Positions 29,207 through 39,345 are shown, counted from the first letter of the stretch. The stretch is DNA of 64,000 nt from Morganella morganii (GCF_019402645.1 NZ_VKKS01000001.1:2401857-2465856); one strand, 5' to 3'. Made by a program: numbers and translations. The notes: generated by a model from the letters alone, not told the origin.

Positions 29207-29755
29207 ATGCAAACACTGAATTTTGTTGTCACCACGCTCCTGCATGCCTATGCCACGATTTTACTGCTGCGCGTCTGGATGCAATGGGCGCGCGCGGACT
29301 TTTATAATCCGTTTGCCCAGTTTGTCGTGAAAGCCACACAGCCGGTTATCCGTCCGCTGCGCCGCATTATTCCGGCTATCGGCCCGATTGACACGGCCTC
29401 TGTGCTGGTGGCCTATGTTGCCGTACTGCTGAAACTGCTCTTTCCGTGGTTTCTGGCCGGTTTTCAGGGGCAGCTCGGCGGGCTGATGCTGTTAGTCGCT
29501 TTCTTTAATCTTCTTTATCTTGCAGGAATGACGGTATTCTGGGTGATCCTTGCCCGCGCGCTGCTGAGCTGGTTCAGCCAGGGCCGCAACCCGGTGGACT
29601 ATGTGCTGATGCAGCTGACCGAGCCGCTGATGTCACCGTTCCGTCGTATCATTCCGCCGATGGGCGGCATTGATTTCTCTGCAATGATTGTCATTTTTAT
29701 TCTGTATGCACTGGGCTATCTCTATAACGATATTGTTCAGTGGGTATTTTCATAA
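29207..29755 (+). CDS. yggT: YggT family integral membrane protein
   Basis: 182 residues with two copies of the YggT membrane module (hydrophobic pairs around 5-80 and 95-180, each ending in 'RRIIPxxGxID'). Linked in other bacteria to osmotic tolerance and, as YlmG, to division-site organisation; mechanism unknown. The ATG at 29207 with AAGGA ten bases before is preferred to 29189. The usual next gene, yggU, is missing: rdgB starts 12 bases later. Confidence 0.92.
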   Translation: MQTLNFVVTTLLHAYATILLLRVWMQWARADFYNPFAQFVVKATQPVIRPLRRIIPAIGPIDTASVLVAYVAVLLKLLFPWFLAGFQGQLGGLMLLVAFFNLLYLAGMTVFWVILARALLSWFSQGRNPVDYVLMQLTEPLMSPFRRIIPPMGGIDFSAMIVIFILYALGYLYNDIVQWVFS

Positions 29756-29767
29756 TCAGGCACCGAT

Positions 29768-30364
29768 ATGACCCGTAAAATTGTTTTAGCTACCGGCAAT
29801 GCCGGAAAAGTCCGTGAAATGGCCTCACTGCTGGCAGATGCCGGAATGGATGTGGTAGCACAGACAGAACTGGGAGTCGGTTCCGTTGAGGAAACCGGCC
29901 TGACATTCGTCGAAAATGCCATTATCAAAGCGCGTCATGCGGCGAAAGTCACCGGTTTACCCGCTATTGCTGATGACTCCGGCATTTCTGTGGATTACCT
30001 CGGCGGCGCACCGGGGATCTACTCCGCCCGCTATGCCGGTATTGACGGCAACGACGGTGCCAATATCGTGAAACTGCTGGCCGCCCTTGACGGTATCCCG
30101 CCGGCGCAGCGTCAGGCGCATTTTAACTGTGTGCTGGTGTATATGCGCCACGAAAATGACCCGACTCCGATCATCTGCCACGGCCGCTGGGCCGGTGTGA
30201 TCGCAGAGCAGGCTCAGGGCGAAGGCGGTTTCGGTTATGATCCTGTCTTCTGGTTACCGGAACTGAATAAAACCGCCGCACAACTGCGTCCGGAAGAAAA
30301 ACAGGCCATGTCTCACCGCGGCAAAGCGCTGGCACTGCTGTCGGAAGCCCTGCGTAATGGGTAA
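29768..30364 (+). CDS. rdgB: dITP/XTP pyrophosphatase
   Basis: HAM1-family house-cleaning enzyme that removes non-canonical purine triphosphates (ITP, dITP, XTP). 198 residues. '[14 protein letters not shown]', '[12 protein letters not shown]', '[26 protein letters not shown]' and '[12 protein letters not shown]' are diagnostic. Its stop overlaps the hemW start by eight bases. Confidence 0.97.
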   Translation: MTRKIVLATGNAGKVREMASLLADAGMDVVAQTELGVGSVEETGLTFVENAIIKARHAAKVTGLPAIADDSGISVDYLGGAPGIYSARYAGIDGNDGANIVKLLAALDGIPPAQRQAHFNCVLVYMRHENDPTPIICHGRWAGVIAEQAQGEGGFGYDPVFWLPELNKTAAQLRPEEKQAMSHRGKALALLSEALRNG

Positions 30365-31487
30365 ACTTCCCCCGCTCAGTCTGTATATTCATATTCCGTG
30401 GTGTGTTCAGAAGTGCCCTTACTGTGATTTCAACTCTCACGCGCTGAAAGGTGAAGTGCCGCATGATGACTATGTGGCACATCTGCTGGCCGACTTAGAG
30501 GCCGATCTGCTTCCGGTTACCGGCCGGGAAATCCGTACCATCTTTATCGGAGGCGGCACACCCAGCCTGCTGAGCGCAGAAGCCATGCAGACACTGATGG
30601 ATGGCGTACGTGCCCGTATACCGGTCGCGGCGGATGCGGAAGTGACCATGGAAGCCAACCCCGGTACGGTGGAAGCCAATCGTTTCAGCGGTTACCAAAA
30701 GGCTGGTATCAACCGCATTTCCATTGGTGTGCAAAGCTTCGGTGATGACAAACTGATCCGCCTCGGGCGTATTCATGATGCCGGAGAAGCCAAACGGGCT
30801 GCCCGGCTGGCGGACACTCTCGGACTGCGCAGCTTTAACCTCGACCTGATGCACGGGTTACCGGAACAGCATCTCGGCGAAGCACTCAGTGATTTGCGTC
30901 AGGCAATTGAACTCGCCCCGCCGCACCTTTCCTGGTATCAGCTGACGATTGAACCGAACACCAGCTTCGGCTCCCGCCCGCCGGTACTCCCGGACGACGA
31001 CCTGCTGTGGGATATTTTCTCTCAGGGACATCAGTTACTGACGCAGGCCGGTTATGTGCAGTATGAAACCTCCGCGTATGCAAAGCCGGGATTTCAGTGT
31101 CAGCATAACCTCAACTACTGGCGTTTCGGGGATTATCTCGGGATCGGTTGTGGTGCGCACGGCAAAATTTCATTTGCTGACGGACGCATTCTGCGGACAG
31201 TCAAAACCAAACATCCGCGCGGTTATATGGCCGGACGGTATCTTAATCAGCAAAATGAAGTGACCGCAGAAGACCGGCCGTTTGAGTTCTTTATGAACCG
31301 GTTCCGGTTACTGGAAGCGATGCCGCGCCGTGATTTCACCGATTACACCGGGCTGCCGGAATCCGTGGTTCGCCCGCAGATTGAAGCGGCACTGAATGCC
31401 GGTGAGATTTCCGAAACCGCAACCCACTGGCAGATAACCGGACACGGCAAGTTATTCCTCAATACCCTGCTGGAACGGTTTTTATAA
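30357..31487 (+). CDS. hemW: HemW, radical-SAM heme chaperone
   Basis: 376-residue radical-SAM protein of the coproporphyrinogen-dehydrogenase-like family. The cluster motif '[10 protein letters not shown]' (Cys16, Cys20, Cys23) is present together with '[10 protein letters not shown]' and the HemW C-terminal domain. HemW binds heme and passes it to respiratory enzymes rather than making porphyrin. It is coupled to rdgB and ends at a hairpin at 31492. Confidence 0.95.
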   Translation: MGKLPPLSLYIHIPWCVQKCPYCDFNSHALKGEVPHDDYVAHLLADLEADLLPVTGREIRTIFIGGGTPSLLSAEAMQTLMDGVRARIPVAADAEVTMEANPGTVEANRFSGYQKAGINRISIGVQSFGDDKLIRLGRIHDAGEAKRAARLADTLGLRSFNLDLMHGLPEQHLGEALSDLRQAIELAPPHLSWYQLTIEPNTSFGSRPPVLPDDDLLWDIFSQGHQLLTQAGYVQYETSAYAKPGFQCQHNLNYWRFGDYLGIGCGAHGKISFADGRILRTVKTKHPRGYMAGRYLNQQNEVTAEDRPFEFFMNRFRLLEAMPRRDFTDYTGLPESVVRPQIEAALNAGEISETATHWQITGHGKLFLNTLLERFL

Positions 31488-31491
31488 TACA

Positions 31492-31523
31492 AAAAACCCG
31501 GTTGCTTTCACTTCCGGGTTTTT
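31492..31523. terminator. Bidirectional terminator between hemW and the siderophore-binding gene
   Basis: 10-bp stem (31492-31501 with 31514-31523) with A-run before and T-run after, so it can end both convergent genes. Confidence 0.85.
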
Positions 31524-31545
31524 ATTATTCAAACTAATCCGCTGA

Positions 31546-32502
31546 TTACAGAGCGTTTTCCACGGCCTGAACCTGACGGCTCAGACTGTCCAGCCCGCCG
31601 CCGGAGAGATACCAGAGATCCGGCTGTAACACAATAATTCTGTCATTTTTAAAGGCATTAGTCTTTTTCACGCCATCCGTTTCAAATGCCGCTTTATCCC
31701 ACTGTCCCGCACCAATCGCCGCACTGCGGTCAATGACCAGAATCACATCCGGATTCAGCTCTGCCACCATTTCCGGTGTCACCAGCGGACGCTTGCCTTT
31801 CTCTGCATTCGGATCAACCGGAACATCAACGGCGGCCGCTTTCACTACCTGATAAACAACCGGCTGTTTATTCGGGAATAATTTGCCGTCATTGTGCAGC
31901 ATGACCAGCACTTTTTTGCCGGATTTTGCCGCTTTTTCCTGAGCCTGTGCAATGGTTTTATTCAGCGCGGCCACTTCTTCTGCGGTTTTCTTCTCAATAT
32001 CATAAAGCTGACCGATCAGAGCAATATTCGCCTCTGCCGCCGTCAGATAATCATCACCGCCGGTACCGAGATTTACTGTCGGTGCGATTTTGTTCAGTTC
32101 ATCAAATGATTTGCCCTGACGGCCGGTGATCACAATCAGATCCGGCTTCAGTTCCGCAATTTTTGCCAGATCCGGGGTTTTCATCCCGCCCGCATCGGTG
32201 ACTTTGCTGTCCACCTGCCCTTTCAGGTATGACGGTAAATTACCCAGCGGCAATGCGACAACATTTTCGGCCAGCCCCAGTTTATTCATGGTGTCGTACA
32301 CGCCAAAATCAAACAGCACCACGCGGGATGGCTTTTGTGCCACTTTTGCGGAACCGGACTGATGTTCGATGGTCAGCTGCGGGCTTTTATCCGCCGCAGC
32401 GGCAATATGATTCGGGGTATATTTCGGCGTGGTGTCAGCCAGCGCGGAAGCGGAGGCAAAGCCTAAAAACGGAATTAACACTAACGGAATGATCTTTTTC
32501 AT
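31546..32502 (-). CDS. Siderophore ABC transporter periplasmic binding protein
   Basis: 318 residues with a cleavable signal ('FASASALA'), then the PF01497 fold of the catecholate-siderophore group (CeuE/YclQ/FatB-like): 'KVAQKPSRVVLFDFGVYDTMNKLG', 'LAELKPDLIVITGRQG'-type strand and 'ELNPDVILVIDRSAAIG'. A Fur box lies upstream at 32573-32587, so iron starvation should induce it. No transporter genes flank it; it sits alone inside the conserved hemW-yggN block. Confidence 0.85.
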   Translation of the reverse strand: MKKIIPLVLIPFLGFASASALADTTPKYTPNHIAAAADKSPQLTIEHQSGSAKVAQKPSRVVLFDFGVYDTMNKLGLAENVVALPLGNLPSYLKGQVDSKVTDAGGMKTPDLAKIAELKPDLIVITGRQGKSFDELNKIAPTVNLGTGGDDYLTAAEANIALIGQLYDIEKKTAEEVAALNKTIAQAQEKAAKSGKKVLVMLHNDGKLFPNKQPVVYQVVKAAAVDVPVDPNAEKGKRPLVTPEMVAELNPDVILVIDRSAAIGAGQWDKAAFETDGVKKTNAFKNDRIIVLQPDLWYLSGGGLDSLSRQVQAVENAL

Positions 32503-32572
32503 GTTCCTGCCTGATTAAATGCGTTTAACGTCACAGTTCATTCTAGGCAGAAGCGGAAACAAGTCAATCAAA

Positions 32573-32587
32573 TAAGAATCATTATCA
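32573..32587 (-). promoter_or_regulatory. Fur box upstream of the siderophore-binding protein gene
   Basis: On the minus strand TGATAATGATTCTTA matches the 7-1-7 Fur consensus TGATAAT-N-ATTATCA at 12 of 14 defined positions. It lies about 70 bases before the start. Confidence 0.75.
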
Positions 32588-32629
32588 TAACAATTGCTAT
32601 TTATTTGAACCTGATCGGCTAAAAAAGCA

Positions 32630-32656
32630 GTTACCGGTACGTGATGTACCGGTAAC
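32630..32656 (-). terminator. yggN terminator
   Basis: Perfect 11-bp stem (32630-32640 with 32646-32656) and 5-base loop; on the minus strand it is followed by a run of six T. Just after the yggN stop. Confidence 0.8.
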
Positions 32657-32662
32657 CTTATA

Positions 32663-33391
32663 TTAATTAAGGGAATTCATCAGCTGAATGCGCTGCTGTT
32701 CCAGAGTGGTGACTTTGCCGCACACCTGTTTGCTGAACTGTTTAAAATCATCTTCCTGTTCACGCACTGCCTGCTGTAAGGATTTTTGTAATCCGTCCAG
32801 CCCGCTCAGTGCCGCACCGGCGGCGTTTTTGTCACCGGTCAGCCCGGCAAGCAGCTGCTTGCGGCCGATTTCATTGATAGCATCCTGAAGCATACCGCCG
32901 AGACGCTGCTGGATCTGTGCCCGTCCGTCCTGCTCCACCTGTTTAATCGCCTGATGATGGAAAGCATAACCATCCGGGCGGGTTTCAATAATCCGGTCAA
33001 CCTGTTTGTTCAGATCCCCTTCCAGAGTTGTCAGATGACCGCGCAGTTTGCTGTCCTGACCCATCTCTTTGATCAGCACCTTGTCCAGCGCCTGACGGGA
33101 TTTACCAATCCGGCTCACCGTCTGCTGTTTTATCCACGGCACATCCTGACGCACACCCGACTGATAGCGTTTTGCATCCGCACTTTGTGCAGCGCTGAGT
33201 GTCAGTGATTTGCCATCGCGGGTGATCTGCCCGTCAGGGGTGATCTTCATTTCTCCGCTTTTCCCGGCCACCTGCACATAGGCTGGTGTGATGACCAGGT
33301 CATCCTGCGGGGTGACACTGCACTGATACCCTTCCGCAGATGCCAGCGATGCGGCACCCAGACTCAGAACGGCAATCCATTTACGTAACAT
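32663..33391 (-). CDS. yggN: YggN family (DUF2884) periplasmic protein
   Basis: 242 residues with a signal peptide ('AASLASA') and the E. coli YggN signatures 'YQCSVTPQDDLVITP', 'ITPDGQITRDGK', 'IIETRPDGYAFHHQAIKQV' and 'FKQFSKQVCGKVTTLE'. Helical and glutamine-rich; function unknown. The ATG at 33391 is used because AGGAG sits five bases upstream, while the GTG at 33397 overlaps it. yggN-yggL-trmB-mutY order matches E. coli except that glsB is inserted. Confidence 0.9.
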   Translation of the reverse strand: MLRKWIAVLSLGAASLASAEGYQCSVTPQDDLVITPAYVQVAGKSGEMKITPDGQITRDGKSLTLSAAQSADAKRYQSGVRQDVPWIKQQTVSRIGKSRQALDKVLIKEMGQDSKLRGHLTTLEGDLNKQVDRIIETRPDGYAFHHQAIKQVEQDGRAQIQQRLGGMLQDAINEIGRKQLLAGLTGDKNAAGAALSGLDGLQKSLQQAVREQEDDFKQFSKQVCGKVTTLEQQRIQLMNSLN

Positions 33392-33435
33392 AAACACTCC
33401 TGATTCTCAGACAGCGGACGCTGAACCCGGCGGGT

Positions 33436-34362
33436 TCAGAAAATGGAACGCCCGATTTTTGCAGATAACATTTCTAAGGCAGCGCAACCAGCTAAAGAGT
33501 TCCCTGAATCATCCAGTTCCGGTGACCAGACCACTACCGAGAACTCATTCGGTACCACGCAGACAATCCCGCCTCCGACCCCGGATTTGCCGGGCATGCC
33601 TATCCGGTAAGCAAACTCCCCCGAGCCGTCATACATACCGCAGGTCAGCATCAGGGCATTTATCTGCCGTGACTGCAACGGCGTGATAACCGGCTCGCCG
33701 CCGCCCAGCGGCACACCGCCGTTGGCCAGATAAGCAAAACAGGTTGCCAGTTCAGCACAGTTCATTGAGAGTGCGCAATAGTGAAAATAGTTCTCCAGCA
33801 CCGTCAGTACATTATTCTCAAAATTGCCGAACGATTTCATCAGGAAGGCGATAGCGGCATTGCGGCTGCCGTGCTCCAGTTCAGAACGAGCCACCTGTAA
33901 ATCATAGGAAATATCATGACTGCCGGTCAGTTTACGGACAAACTCCAGCATCCGCTGACGCGGCGCACTGAAGCGGGATTGCAGCATATCCGCGATAATA
34001 ATCGCTCCGGCATTAATAAAGGGATTACGCGGAATGCCTTTTTCCATCTCCAGCAGAACCAGTGAGTTAAACGGCAGACCGGAAGGCTCTTTGCCGACCC
34101 GCGACCAGATCTCAGATTCCTTATAACGCGTCATCGCGAGTGTCAGACTAAGCACTTTGGAAATGGACTGCACTGAAAAACGCTGATACGCATCACCGGC
34201 GGAAAAAATCTCCCCGCCCACGGTACACACCGCAATCCCCAGCCTGTCCGGAGAGACTTCCGCCAGCGCCGGAATATAATCCGCCACTTTTCCGGAGCCA
34301 ATCAGCGGCCGGACACGGTGTAAGATATCGTCCAGCAGTTCATTACTAAAGTGTGTGGTCAA
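33436..34362 (-). CDS. glsB: Glutaminase B
   Basis: Serine-beta-lactamase-fold glutaminase: L-glutamine to L-glutamate plus ammonia. The catalytic Ser-x-x-Lys is in '[12 protein letters not shown]', with '[15 protein letters not shown]', '[12 protein letters not shown]' and '[18 protein letters not shown]'. A TTG at 34362 is proposed as the start: GGAG lies eight bases upstream and the protein becomes 308 residues, exactly the E. coli GlsB length. The ATG at 34425 falls in the loop of an inverted repeat and adds an unmatched 21-residue tail. In E. coli glsB lies elsewhere (yneH). Confidence 0.93.
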   Translation of the reverse strand: MTTHFSNELLDDILHRVRPLIGSGKVADYIPALAEVSPDRLGIAVCTVGGEIFSAGDAYQRFSVQSISKVLSLTLAMTRYKESEIWSRVGKEPSGLPFNSLVLLEMEKGIPRNPFINAGAIIIADMLQSRFSAPRQRMLEFVRKLTGSHDISYDLQVARSELEHGSRNAAIAFLMKSFGNFENNVLTVLENYFHYCALSMNCAELATCFAYLANGGVPLGGGEPVITPLQSRQINALMLTCGMYDGSGEFAYRIGMPGKSGVGGGIVCVVPNEFSVVVWSPELDDSGNSLAGCAALEMLSAKIGRSIF

Positions 34363-34411
34363 GGTCGTTACTCCAAAACACGGCTTCCGGAAATCCGGAG
34401 GCCGGAGAGAG

Positions 34412-34439
34412 ATAAGGGCACCCATTCAGGTGCCCTTAT
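34412..34439. terminator. Inverted repeat between yggL and glsB
   Basis: Perfect 11-bp stem (34412-34422 with 34429-34439), 6-base loop, weak flanking T-runs. Probably a terminator or processing hairpin after yggL, before glsB. Confidence 0.55.
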
Positions 34440-34467
34440 TAATAATTAGCGTGGTAAATAATTAATT

Positions 34468-34794
34468 TCAGTCCCACCAGATATCGAACAGTTCAGACAT
34501 CTGAATGTTCTGCATCCCTTTGGCTTTCAGCCAGTCGCCCACCAGCTTACGGTGCTCATCGGTACATTCACCGATTTTCTGTAAACAGACCATTGCTTCC
34601 CAACTCAGGTAACCGCTGGCATCCAGTGCCAGGCCGTTCGGCTCGATCACTTCGTCAACCAGCTGGTCAACGGTGCGATCGATAGTTTCCACATCAGTGC
34701 CTTCCGGGAAATCCCATTTGAAGGAAAAACCAAGTTCGCGGAACTCATCGATACGCATTTTTTTCCGTAAACGACGACTACGTTGTGTTGCCAT
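34468..34794 (-). CDS. yggL: YggL, 50S-associated protein (DUF469)
   Basis: 108 residues. Basic N-terminus 'RSRRLRKKMRIDEFRELGF' and acidic C-terminus ending 'FDIWWD', both characteristic of YggL, reported to bind the large ribosomal subunit. It overlaps the trmB stop by one base and so is translationally coupled, as in E. coli. Confidence 0.93.
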   Translation of the reverse strand: MATQRSRRLRKKMRIDEFRELGFSFKWDFPEGTDVETIDRTVDQLVDEVIEPNGLALDASGYLSWEAMVCLQKIGECTDEHRKLVGDWLKAKGMQNIQMSELFDIWWD

Positions 34795-35513
34795 TATTTC
34801 ATCCTCTCAAACATCAGATCCCAGACGCCATGGCCTAAGCGATGGCCGCGTTTTTCAAACTTCGTGACCGGCCGGGTATCCGGGCGCGGTACATAATCCT
34901 GTGTTGCTGACAGATTGCGGTAACCCGGTGCCTGAGTCATTACCTCAAGCATATGCTCCGCGTACGGCTGCCAGTCTGTCGCCATATGGAAGATACCGCT
35001 CTGCGTCAGTTTTGTCCGTACTTTTTCCGCAAACGGCAGCTGAACAATACGCCGTTTATTGTGACGGGCCTTATGCCACGGATCAGGGAAGAACAACTGC
35101 ACCATATGCAGGCTGTTATCCGGAATCATTTTATCCAGCACTTCGATGGCATCATGGCACATCACCCGCAGATTCGTCACCCCGGCTTCCTGTGCATCCG
35201 CCAGACAGGCACCGACACCCGGTGCATGTACTTCAATACCCAGATAATTTTTATCCGGATTCTGTTTCGCCATCTCCGCCAGAGAGGCACCCATGCCGAA
35301 ACCAATCTCCAGTGTGACCGGCGCATCACGCCCGAACAGCGCGGTAAAATCCAGCAGTTCCGGGGTAAAATCCACACCCGCAGACGGCCACAGGTCTGTC
35401 AGGGCATCTTCCTGACGTTTGGTCAGCCGCCCCTGACGGCGCACAAAACTGCGGACACGGCGCATAGCTCTGCCGTCTTCATTAAATTCCGGCGAAATTA
35501 CGTTGTTGATCAT
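34794..35513 (-). CDS. trmB: tRNA (guanine-N7)-methyltransferase
   Basis: Makes m7G46 in tRNA variable loops. 239 residues (E. coli 239), starting '[23 protein letters not shown]'-like. SAM motifs '[16 protein letters not shown]' and '[14 protein letters not shown]', and the catalytic '[19 protein letters not shown]', are intact. Divergent from mutY, upstream of yggL. Confidence 0.96.
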   Translation of the reverse strand: MINNVISPEFNEDGRAMRRVRSFVRRQGRLTKRQEDALTDLWPSAGVDFTPELLDFTALFGRDAPVTLEIGFGMGASLAEMAKQNPDKNYLGIEVHAPGVGACLADAQEAGVTNLRVMCHDAIEVLDKMIPDNSLHMVQLFFPDPWHKARHNKRRIVQLPFAEKVRTKLTQSGIFHMATDWQPYAEHMLEVMTQAPGYRNLSATQDYVPRPDTRPVTKFEKRGHRLGHGVWDLMFERMK

Positions 35514-35741
35514 AAGGTTTGCTGTCAGTATCCCGGCAAAAATAAATCATAATGTGTCCGGCACAACGGGCTGCGCTGCGCTGACACACGCAAAGTGCGG
35601 CAAGTTTAGCAAGAGACAACCGACTTCGCACCGGTTAATCATCCTCTTTCGCACAATTTCAGGTAAAAGTTGGTTTACAGTCGCAAAACAGTGTGCTGGA
35701 ATTCCCGTCAATTAAAACTATTCAATTATTATTTTATTCTC

Positions 35742-36779
35742 ATGGAAGCACAGCAATTTTCGCAATCCGTTCTGACGTGGTATCACCGCTACGGCAGAAA
35801 AAACCTGCCCTGGCAGCAGGAGAAAACCCCTTACCATGTCTGGCTCTCTGAAGTGATGTTACAACAGACCCAGGTGGCAACGGTTATTCCTTATTTTAAC
35901 CGTTTTATTGAACGGTTTCCGGCGGTCACCGACCTGGCCGCCGCATCGCCGGATGAAGTGCTGCATTTATGGACCGGGCTCGGTTATTACGCCCGTGCCC
36001 GCAATCTGCACAAAGCGGCACAGACTATCGCCTCTGAATTCGGCGGGCAGTTTCCGGTCACTTTCGCAGATGTGGTTGCCCTTCCGGGCGTCGGGCGCTC
36101 GACAGCAGGCGCAATTTTGTCTCTCTCTCAGAATCAGCATTTCCCGATTCTGGACGGCAATGTCAAACGGGTGCTGGCACGCTGTTATGCTGTCAGCGGC
36201 TGGCCCGGGAAAAAAGAGGTGGAAAACCGTCTCTGGGAAATTGCGGAAAATGTGACACCGGCTGACGGCGTGCAGTATTTTAATCAGGCGATGATGGATC
36301 TGGGGGCGATGGTCTGCACGCGCAGCAAACCCAAGTGTGATTTGTGTCCGTTGCAGTCCGGCTGCGTTGCGTATGCGGAGCACAACCCGGCAGCGTACCC
36401 CGGCAAAAAGCCCAGACAATCCATTCCGGAAAAAACAGCTTACTTTCTTATCATTCAGCATGATAATGAAATCTGGCTGGAAAAACGACCGGCAAAAGGG
36501 ATCTGGGGCGGATTGTACAGTTTTCCGCAGTTCGAAACGGAAGACGCCATGTACAACTGGCTGGCAGGGCGCCGTATCAGCCACTCACCGTTACAACAGC
36601 TGATTGCCTTCCGTCACACATTCAGCCATTTTCATCTGGATATTGTGCCTGTTGCCGCAAACGTCACCGATCGCACAGCAGTCCATGACGACAGCGACGG
36701 GATTTGGTATAACAGCCAAAATCCGCCGGCGATCGGCCTGGCCGCCCCGGTGGAAACCTTGCTTAAGCAAATCGGGTAA
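35742..36779 (+). CDS. mutY: Adenine DNA glycosylase
   Basis: Removes A mispaired with 8-oxoguanine. The start at 35742 gives 345 residues. The helix-hairpin-helix/Gly-Pro-Asp region holds catalytic Glu ('[14 protein letters not shown]') and Asp ('[11 protein letters not shown]'). The 4Fe-4S motif is C-x6-C-x2-C-x5-C ('[17 protein letters not shown]'). The C-terminal NUDIX-like 8-oxoG recognition domain follows. The upstream in-frame start at 35670 is rejected because it adds an AT-rich unmatched tail. Followed by yggX and mltC, the conserved operon. Confidence 0.96.
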   Translation: MEAQQFSQSVLTWYHRYGRKNLPWQQEKTPYHVWLSEVMLQQTQVATVIPYFNRFIERFPAVTDLAAASPDEVLHLWTGLGYYARARNLHKAAQTIASEFGGQFPVTFADVVALPGVGRSTAGAILSLSQNQHFPILDGNVKRVLARCYAVSGWPGKKEVENRLWEIAENVTPADGVQYFNQAMMDLGAMVCTRSKPKCDLCPLQSGCVAYAEHNPAAYPGKKPRQSIPEKTAYFLIIQHDNEIWLEKRPAKGIWGGLYSFPQFETEDAMYNWLAGRRISHSPLQQLIAFRHTFSHFHLDIVPVAANVTDRTAVHDDSDGIWYNSQNPPAIGLAAPVETLLKQIG

Positions 36780-36804
36780 AGAACCCCATTTTTGAGGATG
36801 TTAC

Positions 36805-37077
36805 ATGAGCAGAACGATTTTTTGCACCTTTCTTCAGCGTGAGGCTGACGGCCAGGATTTTCAGCTCTATCCGGGCGAATTAGGCAAACGCATTTTTAAT
36901 GAGATCTCCAAAGAAGCCTGGCAGCAGTGGATGTCCAAACAGACCATGCTGATCAACGAGAAAAAACTCAGTACTATGAACCCGGATGATCGCAAGCTGC
37001 TTGAACAGGAGATGGTCAAATTCCTGTTTGAAGGCCACGATATCCACATTGAAGGCTATACACCGCCGGAAAAATAA
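36805..37077 (+). CDS. yggX: YggX, Fe(II) trafficking protein
   Basis: 90-residue protein beginning '[19 protein letters not shown]', with the conserved Cys7. It protects Fe-S clusters from oxidative damage and is thought to move iron. 25 bases after mutY, whose Fe-S cluster it may support, with GAGG before the ATG. Same order as E. coli. Confidence 0.96.
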   Translation: MSRTIFCTFLQREADGQDFQLYPGELGKRIFNEISKEAWQQWMSKQTMLINEKKLSTMNPDDRKLLEQEMVKFLFEGHDIHIEGYTPPEK

Positions 37078-37146
37078 CCCTGTCATCAGAGCCCTTTCCC
37101 GGCTCTGATGTTGTATCTGAACCCGGATCGCACCGTATTTATACCC

Positions 37147-38223
37147 ATGAAAAAACTTGCTGCACTGATCATTATTGCGCCGTTGCTGGCTTCCTGTACC
37201 GGTTCACAGGAACGAACGGATTACCGTCCCGAATATGTTAAGGATACCAACGGATTTGATATTCTGATGGGCCAGTTTGCCCATAACATTGAAAATATCT
37301 GGGGTATAAAAGAAGTTTTGATCGCCGGCCCGAAAGATTATGTCAAATACACCGATCAGTACTACACCCGCTCCCATATCAACTTTGACGCCGGTACAGT
37401 CACCATTGAGACTCTGGCAGGCGTTGAGCCGGAAGCTCATCTGCGTCAGGCGATTATCAATACCCTGCTGATGGGCGAAGATCCGGGCTCGGTTGACCTC
37501 TATTCTGATGCCAACGATGTCACCATCAGTAAAGAGCCGTTCCTGTTCGGCCAGGTGCTGGACAACACAGGGCAGCCGATCCGCTGGGAGTGGCGGGCCA
37601 CTAAATTCGCTGATTATCTGGTAACCAACCGCTTACAGCGCCGCCAGTCCGGCTCACAGATGATTACCTACATCACCCTGAAACTGGTGCCGAACCATCT
37701 GGATCAGCGCGCTCACAAATATCTGCCGCTTGTCCGTCAGGCATCGGCCAAATACGGCGTGGAAGAGTCTCTGATCCTCGCAATTATGCAGACAGAATCC
37801 AGCTTTAACCCATATGCGGTCAGCCGCTCTGATGCACTGGGACTGATGCAGATTATGCAGAACACCGCCGGACGTGATGTGTTTAAGTCAAAGGGGCGCT
37901 CCGGAGTACCAAGCCGCAGCTATCTGTTTGACCCGGCAGGCAATATCGATACCGGTACCGCGTACCTGGCAATTCTGCAGAATACCTATCTCGGTGAGAT
38001 CAGCAACCCGACCTCACGTCGCTATGCGGTTATCACGGCCTATAACGGTGGTGCGGGGAGTGTGCTGCGCGTCTTCCACAGTGATAAAAAACAGGCCGCC
38101 CGCATTATCAGCAGCATGGAACCGGGTAAAGTGTATGAAACTCTGACGACGAAACATCCGTCCGGTGAATCCCGTAACTACCTGCGTAAAGTAAACGACC
38201 TGCAAAAAGGCTACCGCCGTTAA
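37147..38223 (+). CDS. mltC: Membrane-bound lytic murein transglycosylase C
   Basis: Cleaves peptidoglycan glycan strands to 1,6-anhydro ends. The start at 37147 gives 358 residues with the lipobox 'LLASC'. An N-terminal DUF3393 domain (about 40-190) precedes an SLT domain with catalytic Glu in '[17 protein letters not shown]', then '[10 protein letters not shown]' and '[13 protein letters not shown]'. Terminator at 38226. The frame is open to 37108 but that adds residues before the signal. Confidence 0.96.
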   Translation: MKKLAALIIIAPLLASCTGSQERTDYRPEYVKDTNGFDILMGQFAHNIENIWGIKEVLIAGPKDYVKYTDQYYTRSHINFDAGTVTIETLAGVEPEAHLRQAIINTLLMGEDPGSVDLYSDANDVTISKEPFLFGQVLDNTGQPIRWEWRATKFADYLVTNRLQRRQSGSQMITYITLKLVPNHLDQRAHKYLPLVRQASAKYGVEESLILAIMQTESSFNPYAVSRSDALGLMQIMQNTAGRDVFKSKGRSGVPSRSYLFDPAGNIDTGTAYLAILQNTYLGEISNPTSRRYAVITAYNGGAGSVLRVFHSDKKQAARIISSMEPGKVYETLTTKHPSGESRNYLRKVNDLQKGYRR

Positions 38224-38225
38224 GC

Positions 38226-38266
38226 TTACCGGTGGACAGCAGCTGCGGTTGTCCGCCGGTAATTTT
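38226..38266 (+). terminator. mltC terminator
   Basis: 13-bp stem with one G-T pair (38226-38238 with 38250-38262), then TTTT; two bases after the mltC stop. Confidence 0.8.
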
Positions 38267-38397
38267 ACGTGTTATGCCGTAAAAACAGACGTTATTGATT
38301 AAAACTTCAGTAAATTGCAGAAAAAACCGGCACTTGATTAAAATTACAGGAAATAAGATTGACGCCCGGAACGGAATCGGGTTTAATACGCCTCGTT

Positions 38398-38473
38398 GCC
38401 CGGATAGCTCAGTCGGTAGAGCAGGGGATTGAAAATCCCCGTGTCCTTGGTTCGATTCCGAGTCCGGGCACCA
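38398..38473 (+). tRNA. tRNA-Phe (GAA)
   Basis: 76-base cloverleaf: acceptor GCCCGGA/TCCGGGC, D-arm 'GCTCAGTCGGTAGAGC', anticodon stem-loop GGGGATTGAAAATCCCC with anticodon GAA, T-arm 'GGTTCGATTCC' and encoded CCA. tRNA-Phe next to mltC is a frequent island insertion site in enterobacteria. Everything downstream up to about 56.6 kb looks accessory. Confidence 0.98.
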
Positions 38474-38485
38474 CTAATTTAAAGA

Positions 38486-38509
38486 AACCAGCCTGCGGGC
38501 TGGTTTTTT
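38486..38509 (+). terminator. tRNA-Phe terminator
   Basis: 8-bp stem (38486-38493 with 38498-38505) running into T6. Confidence 0.9.
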
Positions 38510-38681
38510 GCTTTCTGGAGTTCCGGTAGACTTCTGGTCGAGATGCTCGCTGATGCCCCCTGCCCTGCTTCTGCCATCCAGCTTGAGCATTTCCCTTTAG
38601 CTACTCCCTGCCCTTCCGGTCACAGTGTCGTTCTCTATTCGGCTTCAAACGGCTAATAAACACTATTTCCAACTTGTATGC

Positions 38682-38849
38682 CTATCTGGTGGATTCATCA
38701 CAGCAAGGCAGAATCCGGTCTTTGTCCGGTCTGGGGTAGGTGGCTTCAGAGACACCGGCCTCCCGGCAGACATCTTTAACCGTTCGTCCGGCTTCAACCG
38801 GCTTAATCACAGCGATGACCTGATGCTCAGTAAAACGGGCTTTACGCAT
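38682..38849 (-). mobile_element. IS3-family orfA 5' fragment
   Basis: AAGGAG and ATG at 38849 start 'MRKARFTEHQVIAVIKPVEA' followed by 'GRTVKDVCREAGVSEATY', the helix-turn-helix N-terminus of IS3-family OrfA. Similarity stops after about 38 residues and the frame ends at 38682, so only a remnant is left. It faces away from the next IS piece. The sequence between the tRNA terminator and this fragment (38510-38681) shows nothing I can name. Confidence 0.75.
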
Positions 38850-38929
38850 AGCGATCTCCTTCGTTGGCAGATTGATTATGCCGGACGATTTCTAAATGTG
38901 AATGGTTCGATTATGCGGGATACTTACAG

Positions 38930-39260
38930 ATCCCTTTACAGCACGGTGGCAAAATGGGAAATTGGGCAGTAAGAAAACGTCTCTCTGACAGCCCTGAAAT
39001 CCGGTGAGGATGTCGTGCCGGCATCTGAGTTGGCTGCGGCCAATAAACAGATCCGTGAACTTCAGCGTCTGCCCGGTAAAAAAACATGGAAGCGGAGATC
39101 CTGAAAGAAGCGATGGAGTCCGGTCGGGTAAAAAAATGGATTGCGCATGCACCCTTGTCGCCCGGAGACGACGAATAACTGACGTCTGCCGGAGTATCGG
39201 TGTGGCGCGTACGCAGCTGAGTATCAGGATTATGAAAGTCCGGACTTCGGTTGACAGTTC
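38930..39260 (+). mobile_element. IS2-like (IS3 family) remnant: end of insA and start of insB
   Basis: Pieces of IS2-type InsA can be read with two frame changes: '[20 protein letters not shown]' and '[14 protein letters not shown]', then after a one-base shift near 39088 '[20 protein letters not shown]' to a stop at 39178. An InsB start overlaps at 39136 ('[20 protein letters not shown]' then 'IGVARTQLSIRIMK') and fades after 39260. The element is dead: frameshifted and missing its transposase core. Confidence 0.75.
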
Positions 39261-39292
39261 AACGTTTGCAAAAAGCCCCCTTAAATCATTTG

Positions 39293-39333
39293 TTCTGATT
39301 AATACAATGACTTGGTTATTGTATTAATCAGAA
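39293..39333 (-). terminator. Hairpin at the end of fimbrial operon 1
   Basis: Perfect 16-bp AT-rich stem (39293-39308 with 39318-39333), 13 bases past the last pilin stop. The T-run is weak but the position suits a transcript end. Confidence 0.65.
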
Positions 39334-39345
39334 TCTGCAGCTTCT

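Noticed and set aside
38450..38473. att repeat of the tRNA-Phe 3' end
   Set aside because: I looked for a second copy of the T-arm/acceptor end downstream and found none within the window.
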